Positions 24,148 through 32,864 are shown, counted from the stretch's first letter. The stretch: 57,765 bases of DNA from CBFDBF01 sp050287725 (GCA_050287725.1 JBNKCL010000018.1:1-57765), one strand, 5' to 3'. Made by a program: numbers and translations. The notes: a model not told the origin generated them from the letters alone.

Positions 24148-24921
24148 TCACAGGGTGCACAATGTCACTTCGATCTCGACCGGCTCCTGCAACGGGATGG
24201 AACGCCCGTTGACACCCCCGCCGCGCAACAGACGAACTGCAAACCGCAGCCGGCCGCCGCTGATCTCGGGAAAACAGTCGCTCTCCCTGGGAACCCCGAT
24301 CTGCACCATCTGACAGGAGAGATGGGGTGGAATGTTCTGTTGCAGAAAACCGCCGCTGACCACTTCGATCCGGGGGTGTCCGCTGTTACGCACCAGGTAC
24401 AGCAGGGTATCGATCGCCTCCTGTACCGGCCCGAATCCGTCCAACCACTGCTTCAGATCGGCGATCCGTTGCCCCGATCCGCGTTGCAGCCAATTGTGGT
24501 AGATCGGGAGATCGAAACCGCAACTGCCCCCCGGGATGGAGCAGCGCTGACGGATGGCGTTCAGGAAATCATTTTCCCGCAGGCCGCTTCCGATCGACCC
24601 CGTGCTCCTGCGCAGGTGTTCACTCAAGCGCGCCAACCGGGCCAGCAGTTCGCCAAGCCGGTCCTGATCCACGCCCTCGCTTTGGGTCAGCCGGCGCAGT
24701 GAGAGGATCTGCCGGTCCAGCTCCTTGATCAGGTCGCCTTTGAGATCGGTGCGTCCCATCAGGATCCCCTGGATATCCAACAAGGTGGAGATCGCCGCCC
24801 GGCTGTCCCAGGTGGACTCTCCGGCGGCGTAGTGCCGGCCTTGCTGGAAGAGGAACTCCAGGCGCAACAGAGTCCGCATCTTCTCATTCAACGGTTGTTC
24901 GTAGACGACACCGTTTTGCAT
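24148..24921 (-). CDS. zapD: Cell division protein ZapD, embedded in the biotin operon
   Basis: 257 aa from ATG at 24921. The start (QPLNEKMRTLLRLEFLFQQ) and the core (RQRCSIPGGSCGFDLPIYHNWL near 147) follow E. coli ZapD (formerly YacF) along the whole length, 10 residues longer. ZapD binds the FtsZ C-terminal tail and bundles protofilaments at the Z-ring. It normally neighbours coaE and yacG; here it sits between bioC and bioD with short gaps (67 and 16 bp), so it is probably co-transcribed with biotin genes. No role in biotin synthesis is implied. Confidence 0.9.
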   Translation of the reverse strand: MQNGVVYEQPLNEKMRTLLRLEFLFQQGRHYAAGESTWDSRAAISTLLDIQGILMGRTDLKGDLIKELDRQILSLRRLTQSEGVDQDRLGELLARLARLSEHLRRSTGSIGSGLRENDFLNAIRQRCSIPGGSCGFDLPIYHNWLQRGSGQRIADLKQWLDGFGPVQEAIDTLLYLVRNSGHPRIEVVSGGFLQQNIPPHLSCQMVQIGVPRESDCFPEISGGRLRFAVRLLRGGGVNGRSIPLQEPVEIEVTLCTL

Positions 24922-24988
24922 CGATCCTTGTCCGACATGAAAAGTAGAACTTTTCAGAATATAAGAAAGGAGGGGATGATCCAACCAT

Positions 24989-25837
24989 TCATCGCAAAGC
25001 GGGGGGGCCGATCTCTCCCGGTGAGATCGAGATCACTTCTCCGGCACGACTCGTTTCGGGCGCCCAGGCGTGCCCGTAGATCACCTCATAGCTGGCGGGC
25101 AGCCGCCCCTCCCGCCGAAAACCTTCGTACGCGGCGGTCATCGCCTGCATCCGTCCCTTACCGGTCAACCCCCGCGGCCGCGCCTGGGTGACGTTGTGCG
25201 CCCCAAGTACCTTCAGGTCTTCCATCAGGTCTTCCACCCGCTGGTAGGTGAGTTGCATACGGTCCACGTCCATCACCGGCTCTGCGAAACGGCTCCGGAC
25301 CAGGGCGTCTCCCACGTCGTGCATATCGGGGAAACTGCTGACGTGGCTCTCACCGTCCACCGCGGCCCAGGCGGTCCGCAGCTCCTTCAGGGTGTCGGTG
25401 CCGAAGGTGGTGAACATCAGCAGGCCGCCGGGCCGCAGCACCCGCAGGAACTCCCGGAAGGTGTGGTCCAGGTCGTTGCTCCACTGCAGGGCCGCATTGG
25501 AGAAGATGAGATCGACGCAGCCGTCCGCCAGGGGCAGATGCTCCAGATCGGCACACAGGCAGTGTGCCGGCGGCACGCGCCGGCGCGCCTGTTGCAGCAT
25601 GGGTAGCGCGAAATCGAGGACGATCATCTCCGCTTCCGGGTAGCGGCACAACAGCTCATCGGCGGCAACCCCGGTTCCGGCGCCGGCGTCCAGGATACGC
25701 TGCGGCACCATCCGCACCAGTTCCAGCCGCTCGAGCATGCGCCGTCCGATCTCCTGTTGCAGCACCGCCACGTCATCGTAGCGGGGCGCCGCCCGGGAGA
25801 AGGCGTGGCGGGCCTGTCGCTTGTCGATCTCAGCCAA
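24989..25837 (-). CDS. bioC: Malonyl-ACP O-methyltransferase
   Basis: 282 aa from a TTG at 25837 that overlaps the bioH stop by 8 bp; no better start is near. Class I AdoMet methyltransferase: KRQARHAFSRAAPRYDDVAVLQ at the start is the BioC signature, motif I ILDAGAGTGVAADEL is near 48 and LIFSNAALQWSNDL near 109. It masks the malonyl carboxylate so that fatty acid synthase can build the pimelate moiety. BioH next to it removes the methyl ester. Confidence 0.94.
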   Translation of the reverse strand: MAEIDKRQARHAFSRAAPRYDDVAVLQQEIGRRMLERLELVRMVPQRILDAGAGTGVAADELLCRYPEAEMIVLDFALPMLQQARRRVPPAHCLCADLEHLPLADGCVDLIFSNAALQWSNDLDHTFREFLRVLRPGGLLMFTTFGTDTLKELRTAWAAVDGESHVSSFPDMHDVGDALVRSRFAEPVMDVDRMQLTYQRVEDLMEDLKVLGAHNVTQARPRGLTGKGRMQAMTAAYEGFRREGRLPASYEVIYGHAWAPETSRAGEVISISPGEIGPPALR

Positions 25838-26606
25838 GGTTCGCCTCCAGAAATGCGTGCAGTGCGGCGAAACACTGCCCCGGATGGGAAAGGAACGGGG
25901 CGTGCGCCGCCTTGGGCACCACCTCGATCTGCGCCTGCGGCAATAACCGCTTCATCTCCCCTGCCACCGCCACCGGGACCAGGGTGTCACGTGCCCCCAA
26001 CAACCAGAGCACCGGACACTCCAGCGCCGGCAGTTGCGCCCGCAGATCCACCCCCTGCAACAGATCGAGTCCCGCCTGCAGCGCCGCGGGCACCGGATCG
26101 GGACGATCGAACAGGTCACGCCGCAGGGTCCGCAAAACGGCGCGCGCCTCGCTGTCGCCCCGCACCTGCAGCGCCAGAAACCGTTCCAGGGTCTGGCGAT
26201 GGTCGGTCACCAGATCGGCGGCGAACCGGCGCAGGGTCTCCTCCGCCATGGCGTGCGGCCACCCCTCCCCTTGCACAAAACGGGGAGTCCCCGCCATCAC
26301 CGTCAGGACCGGGACCCGTTCCGGTTGCTTCAGCGCCGCGTGCAGGGCGAGCTGCCCCCCCAGCGACCAACCGATCCAGGCCGCCCGTTCGGGCGCTGCG
26401 GCCAGACACGCCTCCACCCAAGGATCCAGGGATGAGCATGCCGGATGGTAATCGCTCTCCCCGTGCCCCGGCAGCTCCAGCACGGTTACCCGGTAGTGCT
26501 GCGCCAACCGCTCCGGCAGCCCGCCCCAGACCGCGCGGTTCATGCCCCACCCGTGGAGCAGCACCAGATCGGGACCGGCGCCGGTTGTCAGGCTGTTCAG
26601 TTTCAT
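25830..26606 (-). CDS. bioH: Pimeloyl-ACP methyl ester carboxylesterase
   Basis: 258 aa from ATG at 26606. Alpha/beta hydrolase with LVLLHGWGMNRAVW near 14, nucleophile S81 in GWSLGG, an acid in WLLGARDTLVP near 206 and the histidine in KAAHAPFLSHP near 235. It hydrolyses pimeloyl-ACP methyl ester, ending the BioC-BioH pimelate route. The 8-bp overlap with bioC agrees with the shared pathway. A repeat-bearing spacer of about 180 bp separates it from bioF. Confidence 0.93.
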   Translation of the reverse strand: MKLNSLTTGAGPDLVLLHGWGMNRAVWGGLPERLAQHYRVTVLELPGHGESDYHPACSSLDPWVEACLAAAPERAAWIGWSLGGQLALHAALKQPERVPVLTVMAGTPRFVQGEGWPHAMAEETLRRFAADLVTDHRQTLERFLALQVRGDSEARAVLRTLRRDLFDRPDPVPAALQAGLDLLQGVDLRAQLPALECPVLWLLGARDTLVPVAVAGEMKRLLPQAQIEVVPKAAHAPFLSHPGQCFAALHAFLEANLG

Positions 26607-26727
26607 CGCACTCCCACACACAAAACTATTCTTATCCCCTCCCCGAAAACGCAGGGAACCCCTCCGAATCCCCTCCCCGCAAGCGGGGAGGGTTAGGGTG
26701 GGGAGTCAAAACCGGAGATCGCAAAAT

Positions 26728-26766
26728 ACTCCCCCTCCCAACCTCCCCCGCTCGTGGGGGAGGGGA
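26728..26766. repeat. Dispersed C/G-rich repeat, copy 2
   Basis: Matches 6016-6053 with a few substitutions. The adjoining CCCTCCCCGCAAGCGGGGAGGG (about 26671-26692) is a second palindrome of the same general type. Both lie within the transcribed bioF-bioH spacer. Confidence 0.6.
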
Positions 26767-26789
26767 TGGTCATTTGGCTGGTTGCGGAG

Positions 26790-27938
26790 CTACCTCAACT
26801 CCCCCAGCGCCTCCAGCAGCCGATCCACCTGCTCTTCGGTATGGGCCGCCGAGAGGGTGATCCGCAACCGGGCGCTCCCCTCCGGGACCGTGGGCGGCCG
26901 AATGGCGCCCACCAGGATGCCCTGCTCCTCCAGCCTGCGGCTCCAGGCCATGGCCTGTTCGGAATCGCCGGCGATCAGGGGTTGGATCGGGGTTTCGGAT
27001 GCCCACAACGGCAGGCCCAGTTCCGCCGCACCGGCCCGAAAGCGGCGAATCAGCGCCTGCAACCTCTCCCGGCGCCACCCCTCCTCCCGCAGCAGCCGCA
27101 GTGCGACCCGGGTCGCCTCCGCCACCGCCGGGGGCGGGGCGGTGGTGTAGATGTAGCTGCGCGCTTGCTGGATCAGGGTCTCGATCAACTCCTCCGACCC
27201 GGCCACGAAGGCGCCGAAGGTGCCCACCGCTTTGCCCAGGGTTCCCATCAGGATCGGCACCTGCTCCGGCGCAAGCCCGAGGTGATCCGATGTGCCCCGG
27301 CCCTCCGCTCCCAACACCCCGATGCCGTGGGCGTCGTCCAGCAGCAGCCAGGCGTCCCGCTCCGCGCAAAGCGCGGCCAACTCCGGCAGCGGCGCCAGAT
27401 CGCCGTCCATGCTGAACACCCCGTCGGTGGCCACCAAGGCGCGGCCTTTATTACGTTTTTCCAGGCGACCTTGCAGATCCGCCACGTCGGCGTGCGCATA
27501 GCGCTGGAGGCGGGCACGGGACAGCAACCCGCCGTCGATCAGGGAGGCGTGGTTCAGGCGGTCCTGATAGATAGAGTCATCCCGCCCCAGCAATGCGGTG
27601 ATCACCCCCTGGTTGGCCTGGTACCCGGTGGAGAACAGCAGCGCCCGCGGCCGCCCGGTAAACTCCGCCAACTCCTCCTCCAGAGCGTGGTGGGCGGCGG
27701 TGTGTCCGGTCACCAGATGGGCGGCTCCGGCCCCCACCCCCCACTGCAGGGCCCCCTGGCGCAGGGCGGCCGTCACCTCAGGGTGCGCCGCCAATCCCAG
27801 ATAGTCGTTGCTGCAAAAGACATACAGCGGACGTCCATCCACCACCTGCTTCGGTCCCTGCGGCGAGCCGATGACGCGCCGGGTCCGGTAGCGGTGCTCC
27901 CGTTTGCGCTGTTCCAGTTGGTCGCGTAGAGATTTCAT
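26790..27938 (-). CDS. bioF: 8-amino-7-oxononanoate synthase
   Basis: 382 aa from ATG at 27938, 19 bp after bioB. PLP enzyme joining pimeloyl-ACP (or -CoA) with alanine. Features: FCSNDYLGLAAHPEV near 44, GAGAAHLVTGHT near 73, DDAHGIGVLG near 200, and the lysine in MGTLGKAVGTFGA near 233. Second gene of the biotin operon. It shares its fold with the Kbl-like enzyme at 4112, but the DRLNHASLIDG and DDAHGIG forms are the BioF type. The ribosome site is poor, so translation may depend on bioB. Confidence 0.95.
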   Translation of the reverse strand: MKSLRDQLEQRKREHRYRTRRVIGSPQGPKQVVDGRPLYVFCSNDYLGLAAHPEVTAALRQGALQWGVGAGAAHLVTGHTAAHHALEEELAEFTGRPRALLFSTGYQANQGVITALLGRDDSIYQDRLNHASLIDGGLLSRARLQRYAHADVADLQGRLEKRNKGRALVATDGVFSMDGDLAPLPELAALCAERDAWLLLDDAHGIGVLGAEGRGTSDHLGLAPEQVPILMGTLGKAVGTFGAFVAGSEELIETLIQQARSYIYTTAPPPAVAEATRVALRLLREEGWRRERLQALIRRFRAGAAELGLPLWASETPIQPLIAGDSEQAMAWSRRLEEQGILVGAIRPPTVPEGSARLRITLSAAHTEEQVDRLLEALGELR

Positions 27939-27957
27939 CAGAGAAGGGGAAAGCCGC

Positions 27958-28992
27958 TTAGGCCTGACCCTGGAACTCCGCCGCCAGCCTGGCCTGCCGC
28001 TTGGTCTCGCACTCCTTCTCGGTAGCCTGCAACTCTTCGGCCTCTTCGAAGCGCATGCCGAGCCGTGCAAACAGCGCGCGGTCATGGTCTGTTTCCGCGT
28101 TGTCGGTGGTAAGTAAGCGCTCACCATAGAAGATGGAGTTGGCCCCGGCCAGGAAGCAGAGCGCCTGCAGTTCGTCGCTCATTTCGCTGCGGCCGGCGGA
28201 GAGCCGGACGTGAGAATGCGGCATGAGGATGCGGGCCACAGCCACGGTGCGGACGAACTCGAACGGGTCCAGCTCCTCGCTCCCGGCCAGTGGCGTCCCC
28301 TCGATCCGGACCAGCATATTGATGGGCACCGAATCGGGGTGCCGCGGCAGGTTGGCCAACTCCCGCAGCATGGAGGCGCGATCCCGGCGGGTCTCTCCCA
28401 TCCCCAGGATGCCGCCGCTGCAGACGTTGATGCCCTGCTCGCGCACCTGCGCCAGGGTGTCCAGCCGGTCCTGAAAGGTGCGGGTGCTGATGACGTTCCC
28501 GTAGAACTCCGGCGAGGTATCGAGATTGTGGTTGTAGTAGTCGAGGCCCGCCTCCTTGAGACGCCGGGCCTGCTCGCCGGTGAGCATACCGAGGGTGACA
28601 CAGCTCTCCATGCCGAGTCCGCGCACCACCCGGATCATCTCGATCACTCGCTCCAGATTGGCGTCGGTGGGATTGCGCCAGGCCGCCCCCATACAGAAGC
28701 GGGTGGCCCCTTTGGATTTCGCCGCCCTGGCCGCCTGTTCCACCTCCTCCAGCGGCAGCAGCTTTTCCGGCGCCAGGTCGGCGCCGTGCTTGGCGCTCTG
28801 GGAGCAGTAGCCGCAATCCTCGGAACAGGCACCGGTCTTGATGCTGAGCAGGCTGCTGATCTGCACCCGGTTGGGGTCGAAGTTTTTCCGGTGCAGCGAC
28901 TGGGCCCGGAAGATCAGATCGTTAAAGGGCAGCGCCAACAGCGCCTCGATCTCCTCCACGTCCCAGTCGTGGCGTACTTCTTGATCAATCAT
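27958..28992 (-). CDS. bioB: Biotin synthase
   Basis: 344 aa from ATG at 28992. Radical SAM enzyme inserting sulfur into dethiobiotin. The cluster cysteines are C56, C60 and C63 (GACSEDCGYC), with the YNHNLDTSPEFYGNVISTRTFQDR region near 155 and the [2Fe-2S] side residues around LSAGRSEM near 260. First gene of the operon. The proposed promoter lies about 225-250 bp upstream under a BirA operator, which leaves a 5' leader of roughly 215 nt that contains an inverted-repeat element. Confidence 0.96.
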   Translation of the reverse strand: MIDQEVRHDWDVEEIEALLALPFNDLIFRAQSLHRKNFDPNRVQISSLLSIKTGACSEDCGYCSQSAKHGADLAPEKLLPLEEVEQAARAAKSKGATRFCMGAAWRNPTDANLERVIEMIRVVRGLGMESCVTLGMLTGEQARRLKEAGLDYYNHNLDTSPEFYGNVISTRTFQDRLDTLAQVREQGINVCSGGILGMGETRRDRASMLRELANLPRHPDSVPINMLVRIEGTPLAGSEELDPFEFVRTVAVARILMPHSHVRLSAGRSEMSDELQALCFLAGANSIFYGERLLTTDNAETDHDRALFARLGMRFEEAEELQATEKECETKRQARLAAEFQGQA

Positions 28993-29045
28993 AGCCTTAG
29001 GCCCCCACACAAAATTAAGTTTGGTCCCGTTTGAAAATCTGGATA

Positions 29046-29143
29046 TAAACGCAAAGGACGCAGAGGCGCGGAGATCGCAGAGAATATATCTGTTCGATTT
29101 TCAGCGAATCAAACCTTTGCGCCTTTGCGTTCTCAGCGTTACA
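29046..29143. repeat. Inverted-repeat element of the ACGCAGAG family, copy 2
   Basis: 29046-29084 and 29109-29143 are inverted copies related to the pair at 15181-15433, here only about 25 bp apart. It lies in the predicted bioB leader RNA, where it could form a long hairpin. Confidence 0.55.
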
Positions 29144-29214
29144 TCTCGCTGTTCTTAAAGAGAACGGTGGTCGATCCCGCCCACGAATGGGGATACACTC
29201 CAGGCAAGCCCGCT

Positions 29215-29242
29215 ATAGTAAGGGATGACGCCCAACTGTCAA
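29215..29242 (-). promoter_or_regulatory. Probable promoter of the biotin operon
   Basis: On the minus strand TTGACA (29242-29237), 16 nt, then TACTAT (29220-29215). The consensus -35 lies within the left half of the BirA operator, so bound BirA would block polymerase. Confidence 0.6.
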
Positions 29243-29269
29243 CCGAGATGGATCTCGTATGGTTTACAA
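29236..29269. promoter_or_regulatory. BirA operator between bioB and comF
   Basis: CTGTCAACC, 16 nt, GGTTTACAA. The right half is identical to the E. coli bio operator half-site and the left matches 7 of 9, with exactly the E. coli spacing of 16. It covers the -35 of the bioB-directed promoter and the first codons of comF. Biotin-loaded BirA should repress bioBFHC-zapD-bioD, and perhaps comF. Confidence 0.8.
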
Positions 29270-29966
29270 CTGGCTTGAATATATACAACACCTACTCTAC
29301 CCCGCCACCTGCCTGCTCTGCGACAGGCCTGTGACCGAAGGCCTCGCTCTCTGTCCCGGGTGCCGGGCGGAGTTGCCTTACAACCGCAAACCTTGCCGAC
29401 GCTGCGCCCTGCCCCTGCCGGCGGACGCCCCGGCCGACGCACTTTGCGGCAAATGCCAACAGCAACCGCCCCCGTTCGACCGTTGCCTGGCCCCGTTCAC
29501 CTATCGCTCACCGTTGCCGGAACTGATTAACGGACTGAAGTTCCGCGGCCGGCTCTCCTACAGCCGCCTGCTGGCGGGATTGCTGCTCCCGGCGATCGAG
29601 CAGGCGTTACAGGAACCACCGGACCTGATCCTCCCGGTCCCGCTGCATCCCGGCCGTCTGCGGGAACGGGGCTACAATCAGGCGTTGGAGCTGGCACGCC
29701 CTCTCAGCCGCAACCTCGGCATCCCGCTGGAACCGCACTACTGCCGGCGCACCCGCGCCACCCCGCCCCAATCCGGGCTGAAACAGAAACAGCGGCGCCG
29801 AAACATCCGCGGGGCCTTCGAGATCTCACCGGATCTCAAGGCAGACCATGTGGCACTGGTGGACGACGTGGTCACCACCGGCAGCACGGTGGCGGAGTTC
29901 GCGCGGCAACTGCACCGCCGCGGAGTGGCGCGGGTGGAGGTCTGGGCGCTGGCCCGTACCCCATAA
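29259..29966 (+). CDS. ComF family protein (phosphoribosyltransferase-like)
   Basis: 235 aa, ATG at 29259, which lies within the BirA operator. N-terminal zinc-ribbon-like cysteine pairs (CLLC, CPGC, CRRC, CGKC, residues 18-68) are followed by a PRTase domain with VALVDDVVTTGSTVAEF near 196. ComF/GntX proteins support DNA uptake or use of DNA as nutrient; the exact biochemical role is unclear. No other competence genes are near. There is no visible ribosome site. It is divergent from bioB and 92 bp upstream of hisG. Confidence 0.88.
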   Translation: MVYNWLEYIQHLLYPATCLLCDRPVTEGLALCPGCRAELPYNRKPCRRCALPLPADAPADALCGKCQQQPPPFDRCLAPFTYRSPLPELINGLKFRGRLSYSRLLAGLLLPAIEQALQEPPDLILPVPLHPGRLRERGYNQALELARPLSRNLGIPLEPHYCRRTRATPPQSGLKQKQRRRNIRGAFEISPDLKADHVALVDDVVTTGSTVAEFARQLHRRGVARVEVWALARTP

Positions 29967-30058
29967 CACCCTCTGCCGCGATCGTTATTTGGCAAACCGG
30001 CCCGAAGGGTCGAAAATAGGGCACCGAAACCTTCATAACACAGAATAAAGGTCCCGCC

Positions 30059-30931
30059 ATGCCGCAACTGAAACTGGGCGTCCCCAAGGGGAGCCTCGAA
30101 GCCGCCACCATCTCGCTGTTCGCTCAAGCCGGTTGGACCATCAAGCCGCGCTCGCGCAACTACTTTCCCGACATCGACGACCCGGAGATCCAGTGCGCAC
30201 TGGTACGTTCCCAGGAGATGGCGCCTTACGTCGCCAACGGTACTCTGGATCTTGGATTGACCGGCCACGACTGGATTCTGGAGACCGAGGCGGACGTGGA
30301 AGAGGTGTGCGAGCTGGTCTATTCCAAGAGTTCCGACCAACCCTGCCGCTGGGTGCTGGTGGTCCCCAAAGACTCCCCCATTCAGTCGGTGGAGGATCTG
30401 CAGGGCAAAAAGATCGCCACCGAGCTGGTGGGTTTCACCCGCCGCTACCTGGCGGAGCGGGGGGTCGAGGCGCAGGTGGAGTTCTCCTGGGGCGCCACCG
30501 AAGCCAAGGTGGTGGAAGGGCTGGTGGACGCGGTGGTGGAAATCACCGAGACCGGCAGCACCATCCGAGCACACGGACTGCGCATCGTTTGCGATCTGCT
30601 TCACACCGAGACCCGACTGATCGCCAATCGCGCGGCGCTGTCCGATCCCTGGAAACGGGAGAAGATCGAACAGATCGCACTCATGTTGCAGGCCGCCCTG
30701 GCGGCCCGTCAGAAAGTGGCGCTGAAAATGAATATCCCCGCCGCCAAACTTGACGACATCAGCGCCATGCTCCCCAGTCTGCACGCACCCACCGTCAGCC
30801 ATCTCTCCGACCGCGAGTGGCTCGCCATCGAAACCGTGGTGGACAGCAAACAGGTACGGAGCCTGATCCCCCGCCTCAAGGCGGCCGGGGCCGAAGGGAT
30901 CCTGGAATACGAACTGCGGAAGATGATCTAG
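30059..30931 (+). CDS. hisG: ATP phosphoribosyltransferase, long form
   Basis: 290 aa, ATG at 30059 with AAAGG upstream. First step of histidine synthesis (ATP plus PRPP). LKLGVPKGSLEAATISLF at the start, DLGLTGHDWI near 62, and VVEITETGSTIRAHGLRI near 160 (PRPP loop). The C-terminal 75 residues (about 215-290) form the ACT-like regulatory domain of long-form HisG, so HisZ is not needed and histidine feedback is expected. The rest of the his operon is not in this window. Confidence 0.93.
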   Translation: MPQLKLGVPKGSLEAATISLFAQAGWTIKPRSRNYFPDIDDPEIQCALVRSQEMAPYVANGTLDLGLTGHDWILETEADVEEVCELVYSKSSDQPCRWVLVVPKDSPIQSVEDLQGKKIATELVGFTRRYLAERGVEAQVEFSWGATEAKVVEGLVDAVVEITETGSTIRAHGLRIVCDLLHTETRLIANRAALSDPWKREKIEQIALMLQAALAARQKVALKMNIPAAKLDDISAMLPSLHAPTVSHLSDREWLAIETVVDSKQVRSLIPRLKAAGAEGILEYELRKMI

Positions 30932-31064
30932 AAAAGCGCGCACCCACAACCATTTTGAGATGAACTACTATTTTTAGTTGGGAACATTTTGTTCTTCATC
31001 ACATACTGCCGCTGTTTTTCGTATCATGATCGTTTTCACGCGCTCACGCGATCGGGAGGATCCA

Positions 31065-31547
31065 ATGCACAAACGGGCCATACAACTCGCACTCGTCGTC
31101 ACTCTTATGCTGTTCGCCAGTGGCGGCGCTTTTGCCAAGAAACCGACATCTCCCGGAAACAGCGGAAAGCAGAACTCCGCTCACGAAAACTCCGCAGCAG
31201 CGACCTCATATCGCGCAAACGCCGGCACCAACGCGTACTTCAATGAGGAACGCTACCGCCTGATCAAGAACTATTTTCTTCAGCACAGAAGCCCCGATAG
31301 CTGTCCTCCGGGGCTGGCAAAGAAAAACAACGGCTGCCTGCCGCCGGGCATCGCCAAGAAGTGGCGTATGGGACAACCCCTACCGGCGGACGTAACCTAT
31401 TACGAACTCCCGGGCGATCTGCTGAGTATGCTGGATCGCATACCGGAGGGCCAGAAGATCGTCCGCGTCGGCACGGACCTGCTGTTAATCAGCGTCGGGA
31501 CCGGTATGGTGGTTGATGCGATCGACGATTTAGGTGATGCGTTCTAG
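31065..31547 (+). CDS. RcnB-like periplasmic protein
   Basis: 160 aa from ATG at 31065 with GGGAGGA upstream. Sec signal peptide ending GGAFA near residue 24, a low-complexity linker rich in Ser, Asn and Ala, then a conserved C-terminal half: CPPGLAKKNNGCLPPGIAKKW near 85 and a closing RVGTDLLLISVGTGMVVDAI. This resembles the RcnB/DUF1236-type periplasmic family, where one member moderates metal export. The metal link is not shown here: no rcnA-type pump is adjacent. One disulfide is possible between the two cysteines. Confidence 0.65.
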   Translation: MHKRAIQLALVVTLMLFASGGAFAKKPTSPGNSGKQNSAHENSAAATSYRANAGTNAYFNEERYRLIKNYFLQHRSPDSCPPGLAKKNNGCLPPGIAKKWRMGQPLPADVTYYELPGDLLSMLDRIPEGQKIVRVGTDLLLISVGTGMVVDAIDDLGDAF

Positions 31548-31746
31548 CACAGAGACGATATTTGGTTTATATATTCCCGACCAGATATTGCAAATCGTGC
31601 TATCCGAGGAAATAACCCGCGCCGCAGAGTGGAAATAGCAGACACTCCACTCTCTCATTACCACACTGAAGCCAGGCCGCTTTCGGTTGCTGAGCGGAGA
31701 CCGGTCGTTACACTCGAGCAATTACAGCCCAATGCAGCAGACAACC

Positions 31747-32091
31747 ATGACCACTAAGCTTTTGATACTCTTTGCCGCCTTCTCCCTGTCATCCGGCTGC
31801 GCCATGGACACGACCCAAACGGACACCGCGGAAATCGCGCTAACCAAATCATCGTATCCCGGCACATATTCTCTCTATGGAAAGAGCATGTACCAGGATG
31901 ACGACAGCGGACTCATGTGTATCGACGTGTATGTTGGGGGCGGCGGCAACCGGGATGGGGCTCAACATTTCGCAAGTAAAGAAATTCAAAAATACGCGGA
32001 TACCCATGATCACTCTTCATATGACATCGTAAAATCAGAATACAGCTTCTTCCCACTGTCGAAATATACGTTCTATGTGAAATACCAATAG
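31747..32091 (+). CDS. Small lipoprotein, paralogue of the 32502 product
   Basis: 114 aa from ATG at 31747; an ATG at 31732 is also possible and neither has a ribosome site. Lipobox LSSGC near residue 17 predicts a lipoprotein. Mature part: YSLYGKSMYQDDDSGLMCI near 45 and a closing YTFYVKYQ. This is clearly homologous to the protein at 32502 (same order YSL-G, SGLMC-DVY, YTFYV). No known family is recognised. The two flank a small membrane-protein gene, so the trio may be one functional unit. Confidence 0.6.
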   Translation: MTTKLLILFAAFSLSSGCAMDTTQTDTAEIALTKSSYPGTYSLYGKSMYQDDDSGLMCIDVYVGGGGNRDGAQHFASKEIQKYADTHDHSSYDIVKSEYSFFPLSKYTFYVKYQ

Positions 32092-32105
32092 GTTATCCGC
32101 ACAAA

Positions 32106-32393
32106 ATGACCGAAGCCATCCTGATACTTTCTTTGTTAACAATGGGGATCGGAGCCACCTTGGCTTTCGTCGGGAACATATTTGCTATCATCACGACCAC
32201 AGGGATCAATAAACGATTAGGCCTCGCTGCCATGTGCGTCCCGCTGTTGCCCATCGTATACTGCTTGCTTCATAAAGAGCAGGCCGCATACCCCCTGAAA
32301 TTATTCTTTATCGGCCTGGCGCTGCTGCTGAATTCTGTGCCAGCCATATTTTTCTTTAGCCAGGAATACGCCGCGTCGATCAGGCATAGATAG
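32106..32393 (+). CDS. Small three-helix membrane protein
   Basis: 95 aa, ATG at 32106, 14 bp after the upstream lipoprotein gene. Three hydrophobic helices (about residues 3-32, 40-56, 64-84) with little outside the membrane. No family is recognised. Its position between two paralogous exported proteins suggests co-expression, and perhaps a membrane partner for them, which is inference from context. Confidence 0.55.
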   Translation: MTEAILILSLLTMGIGATLAFVGNIFAIITTTGINKRLGLAAMCVPLLPIVYCLLHKEQAAYPLKLFFIGLALLLNSVPAIFFFSQEYAASIRHR

Positions 32394-32501
32394 ACATTAA
32401 TTCAAACAACGGAAACATCGAGCAAAAACCGGACTTTACTCGTTTCCCATAAAAGATATTTGTTATTCAAGTAACTGCTATTTCAATTTGAAGAGGTAAC
32501 G

Positions 32502-32828
32502 ATGAACAAAAGACTGTCAGCACTCCTTATTTCCATGTCCTTGCTATTCGGCGTCATGAATATTGCGCTCGCGGACGCTCCGGAAGATGAGCCAACCATG
32601 CCGGGACAGTATTCACTTCATGGAAACGGCGTATACAGGGACCCCGCCAGCGGGCTCATGTGCCTGGATGTATACCTCGTTGTCGGCGGCGACCAGGACG
32701 GCGCATTGGAATTCGCCAAAGGCGAATTCAAAAAGTACGCCAAACAGCACAAATATAAGTCTTACTCGGTGATCATGACGGAAAATATTACGCCCTCCAA
32801 ATACACGTTCTATGTAACCTTCAAATAA
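32502..32828 (+). CDS. Small periplasmic protein, paralogue of the 31747 product
   Basis: 108 aa, ATG at 32502 with GAGGT upstream. A signal peptide ends in IALA near residue 24 and is cleaved by signal peptidase I, not a lipobox, so this copy is soluble while its paralogue is lipidated. The mature core YSLHGNGVYRDPASGLMCLD and closing YTFYVTFK align with the 31747 product. One cysteine in the conserved SGLMC segment is shared by both. Function unknown. Confidence 0.65.
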   Translation: MNKRLSALLISMSLLFGVMNIALADAPEDEPTMPGQYSLHGNGVYRDPASGLMCLDVYLVVGGDQDGALEFAKGEFKKYAKQHKYKSYSVIMTENITPSKYTFYVTFK

Positions 32829-32864
32829 GGCGTAAATATCACGAAACCAATCCTGAATAAGGAA

